Below, in pieces: positions 33,555 to 45,111 of a stretch of DNA of 64,000 nucleotides. Position 1 is the first letter of the stretch, and each line of letters opens with the position of its first letter. Origin of the DNA: Leuctra nigra (Eukaryota; Arthropoda; Insecta; Plecoptera; Leuctridae); the NCBI GenBank assembly GCA_934045905.1, contig OW203767.1:25924785-25988784 (forward strand), written 5' to 3'. The notes beneath the pieces were generated by a model that worked only from the letters and a program-made list of their open reading frames with translations, was not told the origin of the DNA and ran no database searches. Both the position numbers and the translations under genes were made by a program.

Positions 33555-35030
33555 TCACAAGTCCATAACTTCCCTTGGTTTCCTTGTGCGTTTCTTAGAC
33601 GTGTGCTTATAGATCTTAGTAGGAGTGGGTTTCTTCTTCCGTTGAAGTATTTTACGAGTGCCTGATGGCGTCCGGGCAGTGACAGGGACCGGAGACGTCT
33701 GGGCCACGACTGGGTCCGGAGACGTCTCGGCCGCGACTGGGTCCGGAGACGTCTGGGCCGCGACTGGGTCCGGAGATGTCTCGGCCGCGACTGGGTCCGG
33801 AGACGTCTGGGCCGCGACTGGGTCCGGAGACGTCTGGGCCGCGACTGGGTCCGGAGATGTCCGGGCAGCGACTGGGTCCGGAGATGTCCGGGCAGCGACT
33901 GGGTCCGGAGACGTCTGGGCCGCGACTGGGTCCGGAGATGTCTCGGCCGCGACTGGGTCCGGAGACGTCTGGGCCGCGACTGGGTCCGGAGATGTCCGGG
34001 CAGCGACTGGGTCCGGAGACGTCTGGGCCGCGACTGGGTCCGGAGCGACTGGGTACGCAGTCTCCGGATCTGGAGACTGCGTTGAGGCGGTGACTGGAGC
34101 CTGAGTGCGCGACATTACTGCTATGACGTTATTGTGCGGAGTTGGCTTGATGGGAGGAGGTAGTTTTTCCTTTTCGAATACTTCTTTAAGTGTGATTAAT
34201 AAGGGTGGTTCTGTTATGAGACTAGGGCTGTTCAGTGGTGTAAAATCATTTATTTTCACCAGAAGTGTAGAGTCAGTTTTGCTTATTTCTTCATTAACAT
34301 GGTCTACAATTACCTTTCCAAGCTTTGCTTTTCCCCAGTGATTAAGGTGCAAGCCCTGCCTTGTATAATCTTTTTTCTTAAAAATGTTACTAGTTCTGAG
34401 GAATGTGATTTCCGCATCATTTTTTATTTCGATAAGTTTCTCTATTTTGTTGTTGATTGATTCTATGAAGCTGTTCTTTTCTGGTTTGTCGTATCTGTCC
34501 AGAATGTTAACTATAACAACTTTTGGAATTGGTTTTGAGTTTGTTAAATCTTCTAGCGCAGTTATAATGTTGTCCGTTTTGCGACTGCTGATGTTGTTGC
34601 TGCCTCCAATGAATACAATCACATCTTTCTCTGTTAGGTTGGAGTTGGCACATTCCTGAATCATGGCCAGGTTCTCAATGTTGGCGCTAGGCTTAACTAT
34701 ACTCTCAGTCTTTATTTCTCCTACTTGCCTACATGTAATACTGGTTATGTGGTCTCGGAGGTCTCTTCCATGACTGTCAGACACAATCTTTAGTTTCGTG
34801 GGTCTATTTATTTTGATTTTGTGCACGTTCGAATTAACGGTGTCAAAGCGAATTAGAGGCGTTTCTTCCTCGCTATTTGTCACAGGTTTTGTTATTGTTG
34901 GCATCACTGCTGGCAACGCAGTTTGTTCAGTCGGGCAGGTAGAAACCTGTAGCGATGCCGATAATGAAACATGCTGATGCTGAGTCGGTAAAGCAGTCTT
35001 GAGTTCAAGGTCAATTACCTTTTTCTCCAA
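33555..35030 (-). CDS. LINE B ORF1 main part: SGNH/GDSL-like hydrolase domain with repeat-rich tail
   Basis: 491 residues. The SGNH fold is shown by IVSDSHGRDL (nucleophile serine block), VIVFIGGSNNISS (oxyanion Gly and Asn block) and GLHLNHWGKAKLG (catalytic His block), within about residues 80-245. Esterase-like domains of this type are known in ORF1 of CR1-type LINEs; their role in retrotransposition is unclear. The tail holds about 13-14 copies of a nine-residue unit TSPDPVAAQ/R/E and ends in a basic stretch (RKKKPTPTKIYKHTSKKRTR) suited to nucleic-acid binding. The N-terminus belongs with the piece at 35015-35389 in another frame. The stop is a UGA in frame with ORF2. Confidence 0.87.
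   Translation of the reverse strand: MEKKVIDLELKTALPTQHQHVSLSASLQVSTCPTEQTALPAVMPTITKPVTNSEEETPLIRFDTVNSNVHKIKINRPTKLKIVSDSHGRDLRDHITSITCRQVGEIKTESIVKPSANIENLAMIQECANSNLTEKDVIVFIGGSNNISSRKTDNIITALEDLTNSKPIPKVVIVNILDRYDKPEKNSFIESINNKIEKLIEIKNDAEITFLRTSNIFKKKDYTRQGLHLNHWGKAKLGKVIVDHVNEEISKTDSTLLVKINDFTPLNSPSLITEPPLLITLKEVFEKEKLPPPIKPTPHNNVIAVMSRTQAPVTASTQSPDPETAYPVAPDPVAAQTSPDPVAARTSPDPVAAQTSPDPVAAETSPDPVAAQTSPDPVAARTSPDPVAARTSPDPVAAQTSPDPVAAQTSPDPVAAETSPDPVAAQTSPDPVAAETSPDPVVAQTSPVPVTARTPSGTRKILQRKKKPTPTKIYKHTSKKRTRKPREVMDL
33684..34065. repeat. 27-bp tandem repeat inside LINE B ORF1
   Basis: Units read GACTGGGTCCGGAGACGTCT on the plus strand with GGGCCGC, GGGCAGC or CGGCCGC variants. In coding sense each encodes nine residues (TSPDPVAA plus Q, R or E), about 13-14 copies. 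The unit length keeps the frame. Confidence 0.9.
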
Positions 35031-35389
35031 TACATTAGGCTCTTTAAGGCTGCTATCTCTCTTACTAATCCATCAAGCCTAGCTATTACAGCGTCAGTTT
35101 CGAAGTCTACATCCTTTGCAATAGATTTCTGTATTGAATACCTGTTATTCGAAGTTCGTCGATTCGCGCATGGTGTGTTTGCTTCATTTAGCATGGTGCG
35201 GCTCGAGTTCTGCGGATGCAGCCTTTTGTCGGCTCGTGGATTAAACTGTTGGCTATTCACTGTTTGGGGTTTCACTCTTTCTGTATTCCTTCCGTCCAAC
35301 CATGCCTTGAACCTAATACATTCTAATAAGTCACTGTTTATTACTGAAGAAGGGGCCCGATCTAAAACACACTTCCCCTCGGCGGCCAT
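35015..35389 (-). pseudogene. LINE B ORF1 N-terminal part, separated by a frameshift
   Basis: 124 residues from the ATG at 35389, ending in a heptad-like stretch (VIARLDGLVREIAALKSL). The next frame continues with NVLEKKVIDLELK, which carries on the same coiled-coil pattern. A single-base change near 35030-35045 would merge the two. Either this copy carries an indel or the element uses frameshifting; I favour an indel. Confidence 0.7.
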
Positions 35390-35500
35390 CTTTAAAATAC
35401 GATTTTATTTTCATCCAAATTTTGTGATTTTTTGTAACTATTTCCAGACGATTTTTTTTTCTGTAAGACCTCTGATATGTTTTTAGCATGCTCAGAAAGT

Positions 35501-36370
35501 TTCAGGATGGGAATTCTATCGGTCTGGGAAATATAAATTATTTACGAATGTCATATCCGAACTTCGCATTTAATCGTCGTCGTTAAATGGCATTTGAACA
35601 TTGATATGCCCATATTCTTTAAATTGTGTCTCCGAAACCTAATGAATGACCATCTTGACATTTTCTATGCATGTCAAACAAATATTATTTAAGGACTCAC
35701 AAAAAAAGGAGAGAAAACAAATATATCCTTTTTAGGTAGGAGGTAGTTAACATTGTTAAAAATGTTCTTCTTGAATGCGCCTATCCCAAAAAAGTTATTC
35801 TTTATTTCTCTCATTTCTTTTTTGCGAGTCCTTGAATATGTGTTTGACAATGCTCAGTAGGTGGGACATTCGCAGTAGCAGTAGGTTGTAGGTGGGGCAG
35901 AACGGGGTAGTTTTTTTTTTGACATTTTACAATATCGTTCATAAACTACACACTTTTATATAATTTTACATTTTTTATTCATAGTCAATAAATTAAGGTA
36001 CAAGTCAAAGTCAAAACTAAGACGATATTGGAAAATACGCAAGTTATGCCCACTCAAACGATAAGTACCCCCGTTTTGTCCCGCCTTCTCCTATCTTTTC
36101 AAGTAAACTGGCTATATCAATTGACTTTTCTTTTTTTTAATTGTATCTTTTTCTTTTTAATGAAATAAAGGTGTGATAATATGTCAAATTTCTGTACGTG
36201 TATTCAGCTCTAAAAATTAAAATATTTCAATAATCTTTTCGAAAACTGCTTTTTTCTTTACACTGGTTTATTAATTATTATTGCTCATTTAAAATTGATT
36301 TTCTCTTTATATTTATTGATATCATATAGGTAGGTATAAAACGAGAATACAAATTTATGTTATTACTTAA
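35501..36370. other. AT-rich spacer without recognised gene
   Basis: Between LINE B and the transporter 3' end I see only AT-rich sequence; short stretches such as CTTTTT/AAAAAG tracts recur. No exon or RNA gene is supported. Confidence 0.4.
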
Positions 36371-36376
36371 CACTTT
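36371..36376 (-). terminator. Candidate polyadenylation signal of the SLC16-type transporter
   Basis: TTTATT on plus gives AATAAA on minus, about 1.4 kb past the transporter stop at 37781. It would define a long 3' UTR; other AATAAA hexamers exist in this AT-rich stretch, so the choice is tentative. Confidence 0.35.
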
Positions 36377-37379
36377 TATTTCCGCTCAACAATTACATAT
36401 CATACTTCCTACACTTCTACTCAGATCAACTCGAATGTACATCAAATAATCTAGTCCATCCTGCAAATGAACCGATGATAAGAACAGTGATACAGAGTTA
36501 TCGACTAAACAAAGCTGCTTCAAAACAAACCTCACAATTTCCTTCAACAATGACGCGTTTCAAGTTAAATTCATTATTTAATTTTCATGTTCACATAATG
36601 CATCGTTCACAACTTTTCAAATCCTATCAATAGAATACATTGTGAGTTTTCTCAAGATATAATTGTTATTTTTTCGAAATATCCGAAGCCAAAAAGACTG
36701 TCCACTACAGAACAGTGATAAGTAAAAAATTATCAGAAACGTCATTGGACGTGTGCATGCTAACGTGTACATCCTAACGGTGTGCATATAAGTTGTACGT
36801 ATGCCATCTCCACAAAACATTTATCACAAGATTTCAGACTTTGCAAATGTCCACCTTTTCAAAACCATCACGTCTTAGACTACGTCCTTACGTTGATAAT
36901 AAAATCACAGTTACAATAAGCACGTTACTTCGAATCCACAGAAAACACAGTTGTAAAATTAACAAAACCATAAAAATTATTAATTCAATGAAAGGTGCAT
37001 TACAGAAATACATAGAAAAATGTGATGTAATCTTTGCTACAGAGCTACGATTGATATAAAATGAGTCTAAAATGAAATACCTACATTTAAACAGTAAGAA
37101 TCATGGATGTACGTATTAACTACATAAAAACGTATGTGACGTACATACAATACATGTATGTATACGTATTGCAACGTATTGCAATTCAAGTAAAACATCT
37201 CCACTGAAATACCTACTAAGTAAATACTTATTTAACATTTGTGTACCGCCGGTACGTAAATAAGTACACGAGCCCTGCTTTTGACTAAGTGTATCACTGG
37301 CAAGCATCGAGTCGACACATAATTGCTCAGGATTGGAAACATAGAATTAATCTCTTGTGATGGTTATAACTTCTTCACA

Positions 37380-37765
37380 TGAAGCGAAATGTTGCACTAC
37401 CAATAAGTTCGTCTGGAGTTATCGAAGGAGCATTTATATATCGTAATTTCAGTTTTAACGGATATGCTGATTTAGCATAAAGTCCACCATTCACATTTTA
37501 AACTTAAAATATCATGCATTTTTTTGTAGTATATTCACTGATATGATGCTTAACGAAGAGACGTGAATTTTATTGCACTGCTAAGTTAGTCCGTGGTTAT
37601 CGAAGAAACACTTTGATATACCTATTATTGATATCAGTTTTCACGGATGTTGAAAATATGCTGATTCAGCATAAAGTTCACATTGAATTCACATTTTTAA
37701 CTGGAAATATCATGCATGAGAAGAAAAATCTGATATGATGATTGATGTGTAACGAAGAGGCAAGA
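37380..37765. repeat. About 190-bp diverged tandem duplication in the transporter 3' UTR
   Basis: Two diverged units share, in order, GAAGNGAA, TTGCACTNC, AAGTTNGTC, TTATCGAAG, TATGCTGATT, AGCATAAAGT, ATATCATGCAT, TGATATGATG and TAACGAAGAG. The second ends about 16 bp before the stop codon. Confidence 0.7.
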
Positions 37766-37780
37766 ACGATTGGCGAGTAA

Positions 37781-40700
37781 CTAGGCGGCATTGACGAGGA
37801 TGTTGGCGTCGCTGAGTTGCTGGCTCCTGCGTTTACACCACTTCATAGCCGGCAGCACCATCAGCAGGATTCCACACACGATGATGAAGAATCCGGCCAA
37901 GTAGAACGACAGGTCGTAGTCCCCGGAGATGTCGTACAGCCAACCTGCAGCCAAGTTCAGTCGGATCAGTCGAGAAGGTGGGTACGTAATTAATACAATT
38001 ACTGATTAATCTACATTGGCCAGGTAGGACTTTGGATTAAGCTAACTATCGAGAGTTAGTGGAAGTTAGTGAATCCTCTTGGCAATGGAATTCGTCTCCT
38101 CTGGATGGAATTGGTTGTGTAGCCAAAGTCCGATATAATCTGAAGTTAATCCTACCCTGCTGAATATCTCTAGAGGAGTGTTTACTTTCCTTCTCAAATG
38201 TTATTGACTGTTTTAATAATCATGGACTTTATTCTTATGTAATTTCCAGCAGCCACAGCATATTGTGGTGACTTTCAGTTGGTCGGAGGAGAGATTTTAA
38301 AGCAAATCTGATACCCTTACAAGCAAGCGGCGGTCCCACGAGGTTGGCGCTACCCTGAACAAACAGCAGCAATCCGTACGCGTTAGTAAATCTGTCCAGG
38401 GAGATCAGGTTGACGATAATAATGGAGGAGAGTGAGTAGTTGGCAGCGATGGAGAGACCGAACCCTCCGGTGAGCACGCAGAGCCCTGTGTAGCTGGTGA
38501 TCATGGGTATAGCCGCAGTCACCACGCCGCATACCGTCATGCACACTGCGTAGACCACGCCTGCGTTCACCCAGCTCCTGTCTCCCATCCAACCCAGCAG
38601 TATCTGTAAGTGAAGAAGAAGAAACGTTGGCATAACTTGATTTAAGAGAAGCAACCAGTTTCAAGAAATGTTTCAACTTTTCAGCATCATCCAGTTTACT
38701 AACTGTTGCTTTTTTGCAATATTGGTCCCCTGGTCTCATTGGAAAATTGATTTCTATACTCCACTTTACTAATAATCTGAAAGAAATGTCTGTTGTTTAA
38801 GGTCTCTTGAACGTATTAAACACGTATCATGAAACATTACAATGCATTCCCCGAGTGTTTTCCCATTTCTTTAAAATGCAGAATATAGTCGTTCGGCTTG
38901 CATCTACAGTGGTATTCACTTCGAACTTAGTATAATATAGCACACATGTATTACATTTCTTATTTCCCTCAGAAAGTTGGAGTGGTAATGATATGTTGAA
39001 CGAAAGGTAGGGAGCTCTCAGCCGAATGCAGCCGAATACAAAAACGAGATATTTTGAAGAATTTTGCCAGACTTGGCATACTACTCTCGATAAGAAGCGA
39101 GTGAGCTACCGACCTCTCCGAGTGTGTTGAGTATGCCGAGGATGCTGATGAGCACGCTGGCGTCCGTCTCCGTGAAGCCCATCTCGACGGCCTTGTCGGC
39201 GATGAACACGTATGGCACGTGGTACCACGAGTACAGGATGAAGTTGGAGACGGCGAACAGCAGGAAGCGGATGTCGGAGAAGTGAGAGACGTCCACCATG
39301 TCGACCAACACGTCGCGCAGGTCCCACAGGCAGGAGTACCACTGCGACAAATATCGTACACATGTTGATTCACTTTTAAGATAATCTCCATAAATCGACT
39401 CTATTTCTTGTGATTTTCATGGCTTTTTCATGGTTTTAAGAAGTCTGGTTGGTATACTTGAATGCTTTGGTTTTCACTTTTCTTGCTTTTTGTATTTGTT
39501 TTAAATTTTTTTTTTAGATTAAATTATAAATTATAATCAAATTATATCAAGTTTATCAACAAATTTAAGCCTTTAATGTAGATTCCCTTTGCACAAGGAT
39601 AGTAGAACAGCATCATTTAAGAGAATAACTTTAGAGTAATGGTGTGTTTTCCCTTCAGACTGAGCGAAATGAAAAAAAATTAAATGATATATAATATTTT
39701 AATCAAGTGATGTTTAAAATGTCTCTGTTTTGTAACAAGGCAAATGATGACCGATGAAGGATTATGAATGATAATGAAGATAGGGAGATGATGAAGAAGA
39801 ATAGGAAGAATGGACGGTGGGAAGGAGGCAGTCGTGGTCTATTAAGATTGGAACCTTGCCTATTAAATGAGGAAACAACAAAATCTTCAGTCAGGAAGAA
39901 CAACCACAGGAATTGAACCAAGGACCTCTTTCTGTAATATTATCCCTATTCGTGAAAGAGTTGGGACACTCACTGGCTCGGTCTCCTCCGCAGTGACCGT
40001 GGTGCGACAGATGTCCGGGCAGGAGGTGGCTCGGGTGCGATAGCGCTGCACGTTCAGCATCGCGCCGCGGTACGTCAGCGAGTGGCGGTGCAGGTTGGCG
40101 TTGCGCAGGTTGGCCAGACGTCGGTTCGTGACCACATCCAGCTTGGGCGGTTTCTCCATGCCGTCGCTGTCGATTCAAGGTCAACATTAATACACGTTCG
40201 GAGATTATAGGAGCAATGATTAATACGAAATATGTTAAAAAAGTTCCATATCTACCGTATTAACTCGTGTATAAGACGCAATTATATGTCAATATTTTGA
40301 TTCTGAAAACAGCCCTGCGTCTTATACACGCATACCAAGCTTTTTCCCCAGTAAATCCAAGGTGGATGTTTGTAAACAGAGCTGTGGTAGACTGCCACAT
40401 GTTGTCTATCTCTGCCTTTCCCTCTCACTCTGTCTGGACTACTCATACTGTGTCTAGACACAACACTATTAACATATTACATTTGTGCAATAAAATGTTT
40501 TCCCTTGCATTTAGGTCAGGAGACAAAATATATGTTTACGTCTGAAAAACATTGCTCTGACAGGTATAAAATAGACTAAACACTGTTGAATGGCGATCTT
40601 AATGGAAGGGGTGGAGGGGAGTTGGGTTTGTTTTGGAATGCAGAGGAGAGGCAGGTGCGTGCTTGTTAGAGCAAACAACAGCTGCTGGGAAGAGACTCCC

Positions 40701-43700
40701 CCTCCCCCTTTCTCAGAAGCAGGACATTAATGTTTGCTTACAACAAGTTGGCAGTGATTTTCATTCAAATAGCTCAGTTAGCTGGAAAACCAACATTTAG
40801 ATGGATATCATGTATACAAACACACACAGTTTTTCATCATTTACTGCGTCTTATACACGCATGTTAAGTGTTTTCTTAAAATAGACTTCTCAAAACAAGG
40901 GTGCGTCTTATACACGAGTGCGTCTTATACACGAGTTAATACGGTATTCAATAGCTCCTCAATGAATCAAGTTTGTGAGAAGTATAGTGGGTAACGTTGT
41001 TTAGCAGAAAATCCTTACGAATAGATAATCTCACATTTTCCATTTATGAAACTTCAAATACTCGACAAGCTCATCAGCAGCGCGATTGTGTAAGCTTCAC
41101 TTCCGAGTTAGACGCGAGCATCGTCTAATCTCGTCCATCGTCCATCTCCTAGATGCTGAGTGTGTAAATTACTTTAGAGATGTAGTCCGTCTAACTCTGG
41201 CTAGAGGTGTAGTTCTCCATCTCTAAAGTAAGTTACACACTCAGCATCTAGGAGATGGACGATGGACGAGATTAGACGATGCTCGTCCAACTCGGAAGTG
41301 AAGCTTACACAATCGCGCTGCAGATTGAGTCAAATTATTTTCTGTTCTAGTTGATATTCTGAATTTTTGCATAGAAAATCTTAGGAAATTGATGTTCTGC
41401 TAAACAATGGGAGGAACGACCTCATGCAAACTGCTTAGGTACGTGAAAATTAAAGCACAAACATAAATTTAAAGTAATACGTTACAAAAAGCATTGTGTC
41501 AGATATTTGTAGCTAATCAACTTCGTTAAAAAATAAGAGAAAACAAAAAAAATTTGAACTAGAGTTTTCTTTCATAAATATTTTATTTTTGTGTTTTTGT
41601 GTTTAATATGCACTGTTCTGCAACTAGGAAAATGGTGACAAATGAATGATAATGATGATGACTGAAAGATGATGATGGGAAGAATAGGTAAGAATGGGAG
41701 TGAGGTGGTCGTGGCCTATTAGTTGGGAACCTTCTCATCATTTGCGTCTCAACTCCTAAAAATATCTTGAAAAATGTGAGGCATTGCCACTTTTCTTCTC
41801 ACCTGTAGATTGTGTTCTCCTCGACGTTGTTGTTCATCGCGCGCTTCTCGAGCGCGATGTGACCCTCGCTGCCGCCGCGCGCGGGGATCAACAGACTGGG
41901 ATAGTTGCGCAACAACAGGCTCAGCGTGTTGGGGTTCGACGCCAGCAGTTCGAGCACCTCGGGCGGCACCTTCTCTCCGTCGCGCACGAACGTCGGCAGG
42001 TGGACCACAGAGCTGCACAGGCGGCTCACTTCCTCCGCTTCCAGGTCCGCTTCGGCCGCTGACAGAGAGCCTGGAGCAGAACATGTTCAAGGTCATCTCT
42101 ACTTCATCTCATCTGTAGTTACCATGGGGTAAGGGTATAGAATCTACATAAAAGGCCCCATTATGGGAAGTTCGGTAAACTTAAATCATTATACTAGAGC
42201 TTTTCTTTATTTCTTAAAGACGAATAGAATCTACATAAAAAGGCTCCTTTAACGGGAATTGTCTGGAAACCTTAAATCATAATATACTAGAGCTTTTAAA
42301 TCTTCTTTCTTCAAGACAAATAGAATCAACAGTAAAAGGCTCCATTTGTTGAGGCATTTATTCACTTCTTAATTTTTTTTTTATATTTTGTAATAACATT
42401 TGTATTGTATATGTTTTTTGCTTTAAAATAAAACAGCAAGAACTCAATGAAAGCATTTAAAAAAAATAGTACATGACAATAGTATGACAATACTGTGAAC
42501 CAAATTCTTGGTGGTAGCCATGCCAGTCATAGGCAAAACGAATTTCCCGAATATTTTAAATAATTTCCTTGAATACTGTTGATGAAATATGGTCTGACGA
42601 GAAAAGATATATTTTCATAAAGAAAGCATATCAAATGAAATCGGTATCCTGGGGAAAAATCTTACTGAAATAATTTGTACCTCAAAGGGTTAAAAAAATA
42701 ATAATTAACTTACCGACACTGGACGTGGCGGTCCTCAGACTCTGGCTCCTGCTCTTCAGCGATCGTTTATTCCGATGCATCATCTTCCTGTCCTTCCTCT
42801 GCTTCTTTGCGTTGCGCTTGGTCCACTCAAGGTCGCGCATGAGCGCGCCGCACACCGCGATGTTCAAGAACAGTCCGCCTAGGATGAGCGTGGTGCCGCG
42901 CCACCCGTACTCCGCCATGAGGCGCGAGCTGATGGGCGCGAACACGAAGGTGCCCAGGCCGCTGCCGCACACAGACAGACCCGTGGCGAGGGAGCGACGC
43001 TTGTCGAAGTAGTACGACACGATTACGACGGCGGACACGAAGCACAGCGCCAGGCCGAAGCCGGACAATATGCCTGGGAGAGCAGAGAGATGTGGTCAAT
43101 ACGTACCTCAGCGGCAGAAGGTCCGATACACATTACAATGATTCTTGAGCTCAAAAACCATTATTTCTGGGTTCAACCAATCATTGGTGACATGAGTCAT
43201 TGTGTAAGAGAATACTTCAATATAACTGTTTTGTTGACATCAGTCAAATAGCAATTGATAGCTTGATATCATCATTCCAAAAGTGTGAAACAGGGCACCG
43301 CAAAATCGAGAAAATTTACAATCTACAGCTGAGGTACAGAAATTAACTTTAATCAATATCTGATTTTGTCTGATCAAGTTGAAATTTTGAATAATTATTG
43401 TTATCAAGATATTTATCATTTGCACATTTTGGGAAAATTTTTCAAGATGAAAAGTCATGGAAAAGTCTGAATTTGAATACCAAAATTGATTTCTCTACAA
43501 AGTAGATGGACTGCACAACTTGATCTTTTACAATCATGCTCGCTTATAATTTCACAATACATAAATCACAGTTGTTTTCTGCAGTTGTTCTGGCGAAACG
43601 ATAATCATTCCACAAACAATCCATCTAAGCTAGATTTCAAATTTGTACTAGTAAATGAAGTGACAAACAAAAGAAGTTTTTTGAAACATCAGAAAACTGG

Positions 43701-44060
43701 ACAATTTCGTTTTTTTTTCAATTTAATAATTTTTAAACAAAAATATTAAATTTATGTAAATGATTAACCAGTATTAAACAGGGGACACACTGTCAATTAC
43801 TCTTGAAAAAAACTCTTGAAAGCAGAGAGGCAAGTAAGGCCACGTGACAGCAGTCAGCCAATGAGAGATCTGTTTTTCACTCAGCTCTCTGCTTTTACTT
43901 GACAGTGTGTCTGTATTTTCAGGTAAAAGTTCTTGATAATTAATATAAGTGCACCTGGCCGTATGAGACGTACCGAATGTGAGTATGAGCATCTCGATGG
44001 AGTTTGCCTGCGAGCTGATGACGAAGCCGATGCACGCCAACAGCGCGCCGCTGTTGGCCG
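37781..44060 (-). CDS. SLC16/monocarboxylate-transporter-like MFS protein (N-terminal exons not found)
   Basis: Seven exons join in phase on the minus strand: 44060-43974, 43073-42714, 42070-41803, 40166-39974, 39341-39114, 38603-38321 and 37944-37781. They give 526 residues. The first two exons encode helices 3-6 (GALLACIGFVISSQANSIEM; KRRSLATGLSVCGSGLGTFV, the MFS A-motif-like region; WRGTTLILGGLF). A long hydrophilic loop follows (RYRTRATSCPDICR region), then helices 7-12 (FLLFAVSNFILYSWYHVPYV; LGWMGDRSW; DRFTNAYGLLLFVQG; GPPLACWLYDISGDYDLSFY). It ends ILVNAA. This layout matches insect MCT-type carriers, which move monocarboxylates or related small molecules across membranes; the substrate is unknown. 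Exons for helices 1-2 should lie above 44060 but I found none before the window end, so they are very distant, diverged or lost. Confidence 0.9.
40253..40946. mobile_element. MITE with terminal inverted repeats CCGTATTAACTCGTGTATAA
   Basis: The left end TACCGTATTAACTCGTGTAT with AAGACGC and the right end GCGTCTTATACACGAG with TTAATACGGTA are inverted copies. TA at both edges could be the target duplication. Inner copies of GCGTCTTATACACG recur (about 40316, 40848, 40903), as in mariner-like or related non-autonomous elements. No ORF of note. It lies between transporter exons at 41803 and 40166. Confidence 0.8.
41077..41322. mobile_element. Near-perfect palindrome with about 100-bp arms
   Basis: GCAGCGCGATTGTGTAAGCT begins the left arm and its reverse complement ends the right arm. 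CACTTCCGAGTTAGACG, ATCGTCTAATCTCGTCCATC and CTCCTAGATGCTGAGTGTGT pair across a short centre. No coding potential. A recent insertion or conversion is likely, given the close match of the arms. Confidence 0.8.
42137..42345. repeat. About 90-bp tandem repeat, just over two units
   Basis: TAGAATCTACATAAAAGGC, then TTAAATCATNATACTAGAGC and TTTCTTNAAGAC recur at about 42137, 42227 and 42310 (the last partial). Located in a transporter intron next to the exon starting 42070. Confidence 0.7.
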
Positions 44061-45110
44061 CTTATTAATTTTTAGTTGTTACAAAATAGAGTACTACCTA
44101 CCTACCTACCTACTCAATTGATTTGTCAAAAGTTAATCTGACGACTATCTTTTTTAAATTTTAAACACAATTTGAAACCCCTGCAATATTATTGAATGAA
44201 TGATTGATGAATGAAAATACATAAATATCTCACCTATGGGTCAACACTTTGCCTCTCAATGTCATTGACTTGCCGCAGTTGTTTCTAGTCCGTCCATCTT
44301 GAGCTGTTTCTTCAGACTCTTACTGCCGAAAGTTGGGGCCCTTTTAGTAGTTTCATTGGACATGATAAGCAACATTCTCTTCTCTCTCTCTACATCTAGA
44401 CTTAGCATATCTTCTGTCTTGATCTTCACCACCACTGTGTTTAGTACATTCTCTGTCTCTACATCTTCAACATCTTCCCTCTCTGTCTTCTGGCTCCTGC
44501 TTGATCCTCACAACGCACTGGACTTGGTTTCACTCCCAACACTTCTCCATCCACATTGCTGAACTCAGACTGATATTCCATGTTTCTAGCGGAACAACAG
44601 ACAACAAACAGCGTTACGATTGGTTAAAGTAGAGCATGTGTAATGTATACTTAATTAATTCATTGCTTTAAAAGTAGGCTATGAATTTGAAAGCTTTTCC
44701 AACAATCAGGTATTATTGGAATAAACTAAAGCAGTTTCCAAGTTGAACACTTACTACCTACCTAACCTAGAAATAGGTGCCGTGTGATGTGATGTGAGTC
44801 TGTCAGATACTGTGAGAATAAAAATCAACTTTTTTCTACGCTAGAGCTAATAGTAAATGTATAATAATAAAATAACTTACAGCTTGTTCTGTAATTAAAC
44901 CAGAAGAAATATCTAGTAAAAAAAGCAATGAAAAAAAATATCAAGTGTCACCCAAATGTCAACAAACAATATTTGCTTTGCTTCGTCAATCGTCAGTGTT
45001 ACCAACTCAAGTATGTTACACTCTTCTATTCGCACGAGTTTTTTGGTTCCCTAGAAATATTATGGAAAGTCAAAGCGGCGAACCTTCTTGATGTCAGCTT
45101 GGCCGCTAAA
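44061..45110. other. Intronic or intergenic AT-rich DNA, no recognised exon
   Basis: Searched for the missing transporter N-terminal exons in minus sense without success. A CCTA/CTAC microsatellite tract near 44092-44112 and pyrimidine-rich sequence near 44370-44500 are the only notable parts. Confidence 0.4.
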
Positions 45111-45111
45111 T

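Larger units (their letters stand above)
30149..35500 (-). mobile_element. Non-LTR retrotransposon with SGNH-hydrolase ORF1 (LINE B), nearly full length
   Basis: Minus-strand order: ORF1 (35389 to 33555, with a frame break), ORF2 (to 30519), a roughly 370-bp 3' UTR with AATAAA at about 30172, and a poly(A) tail seen as the T-run about 30148-30166. The 5' limit is approximate. It ends about 415 bp upstream of the acyl-CoA synthetase ATG in the same orientation. It differs from LINE A in ORF1 type and in having a poly(A) tail. Confidence 0.87.

Noticed and set aside
33658..34104. Plus-strand ORFs rich in Gly/Ser/Asp over LINE B ORF1
   Set aside because: Antisense shadow of the 27-bp repeat; the minus-strand frame has the SGNH domain around it.
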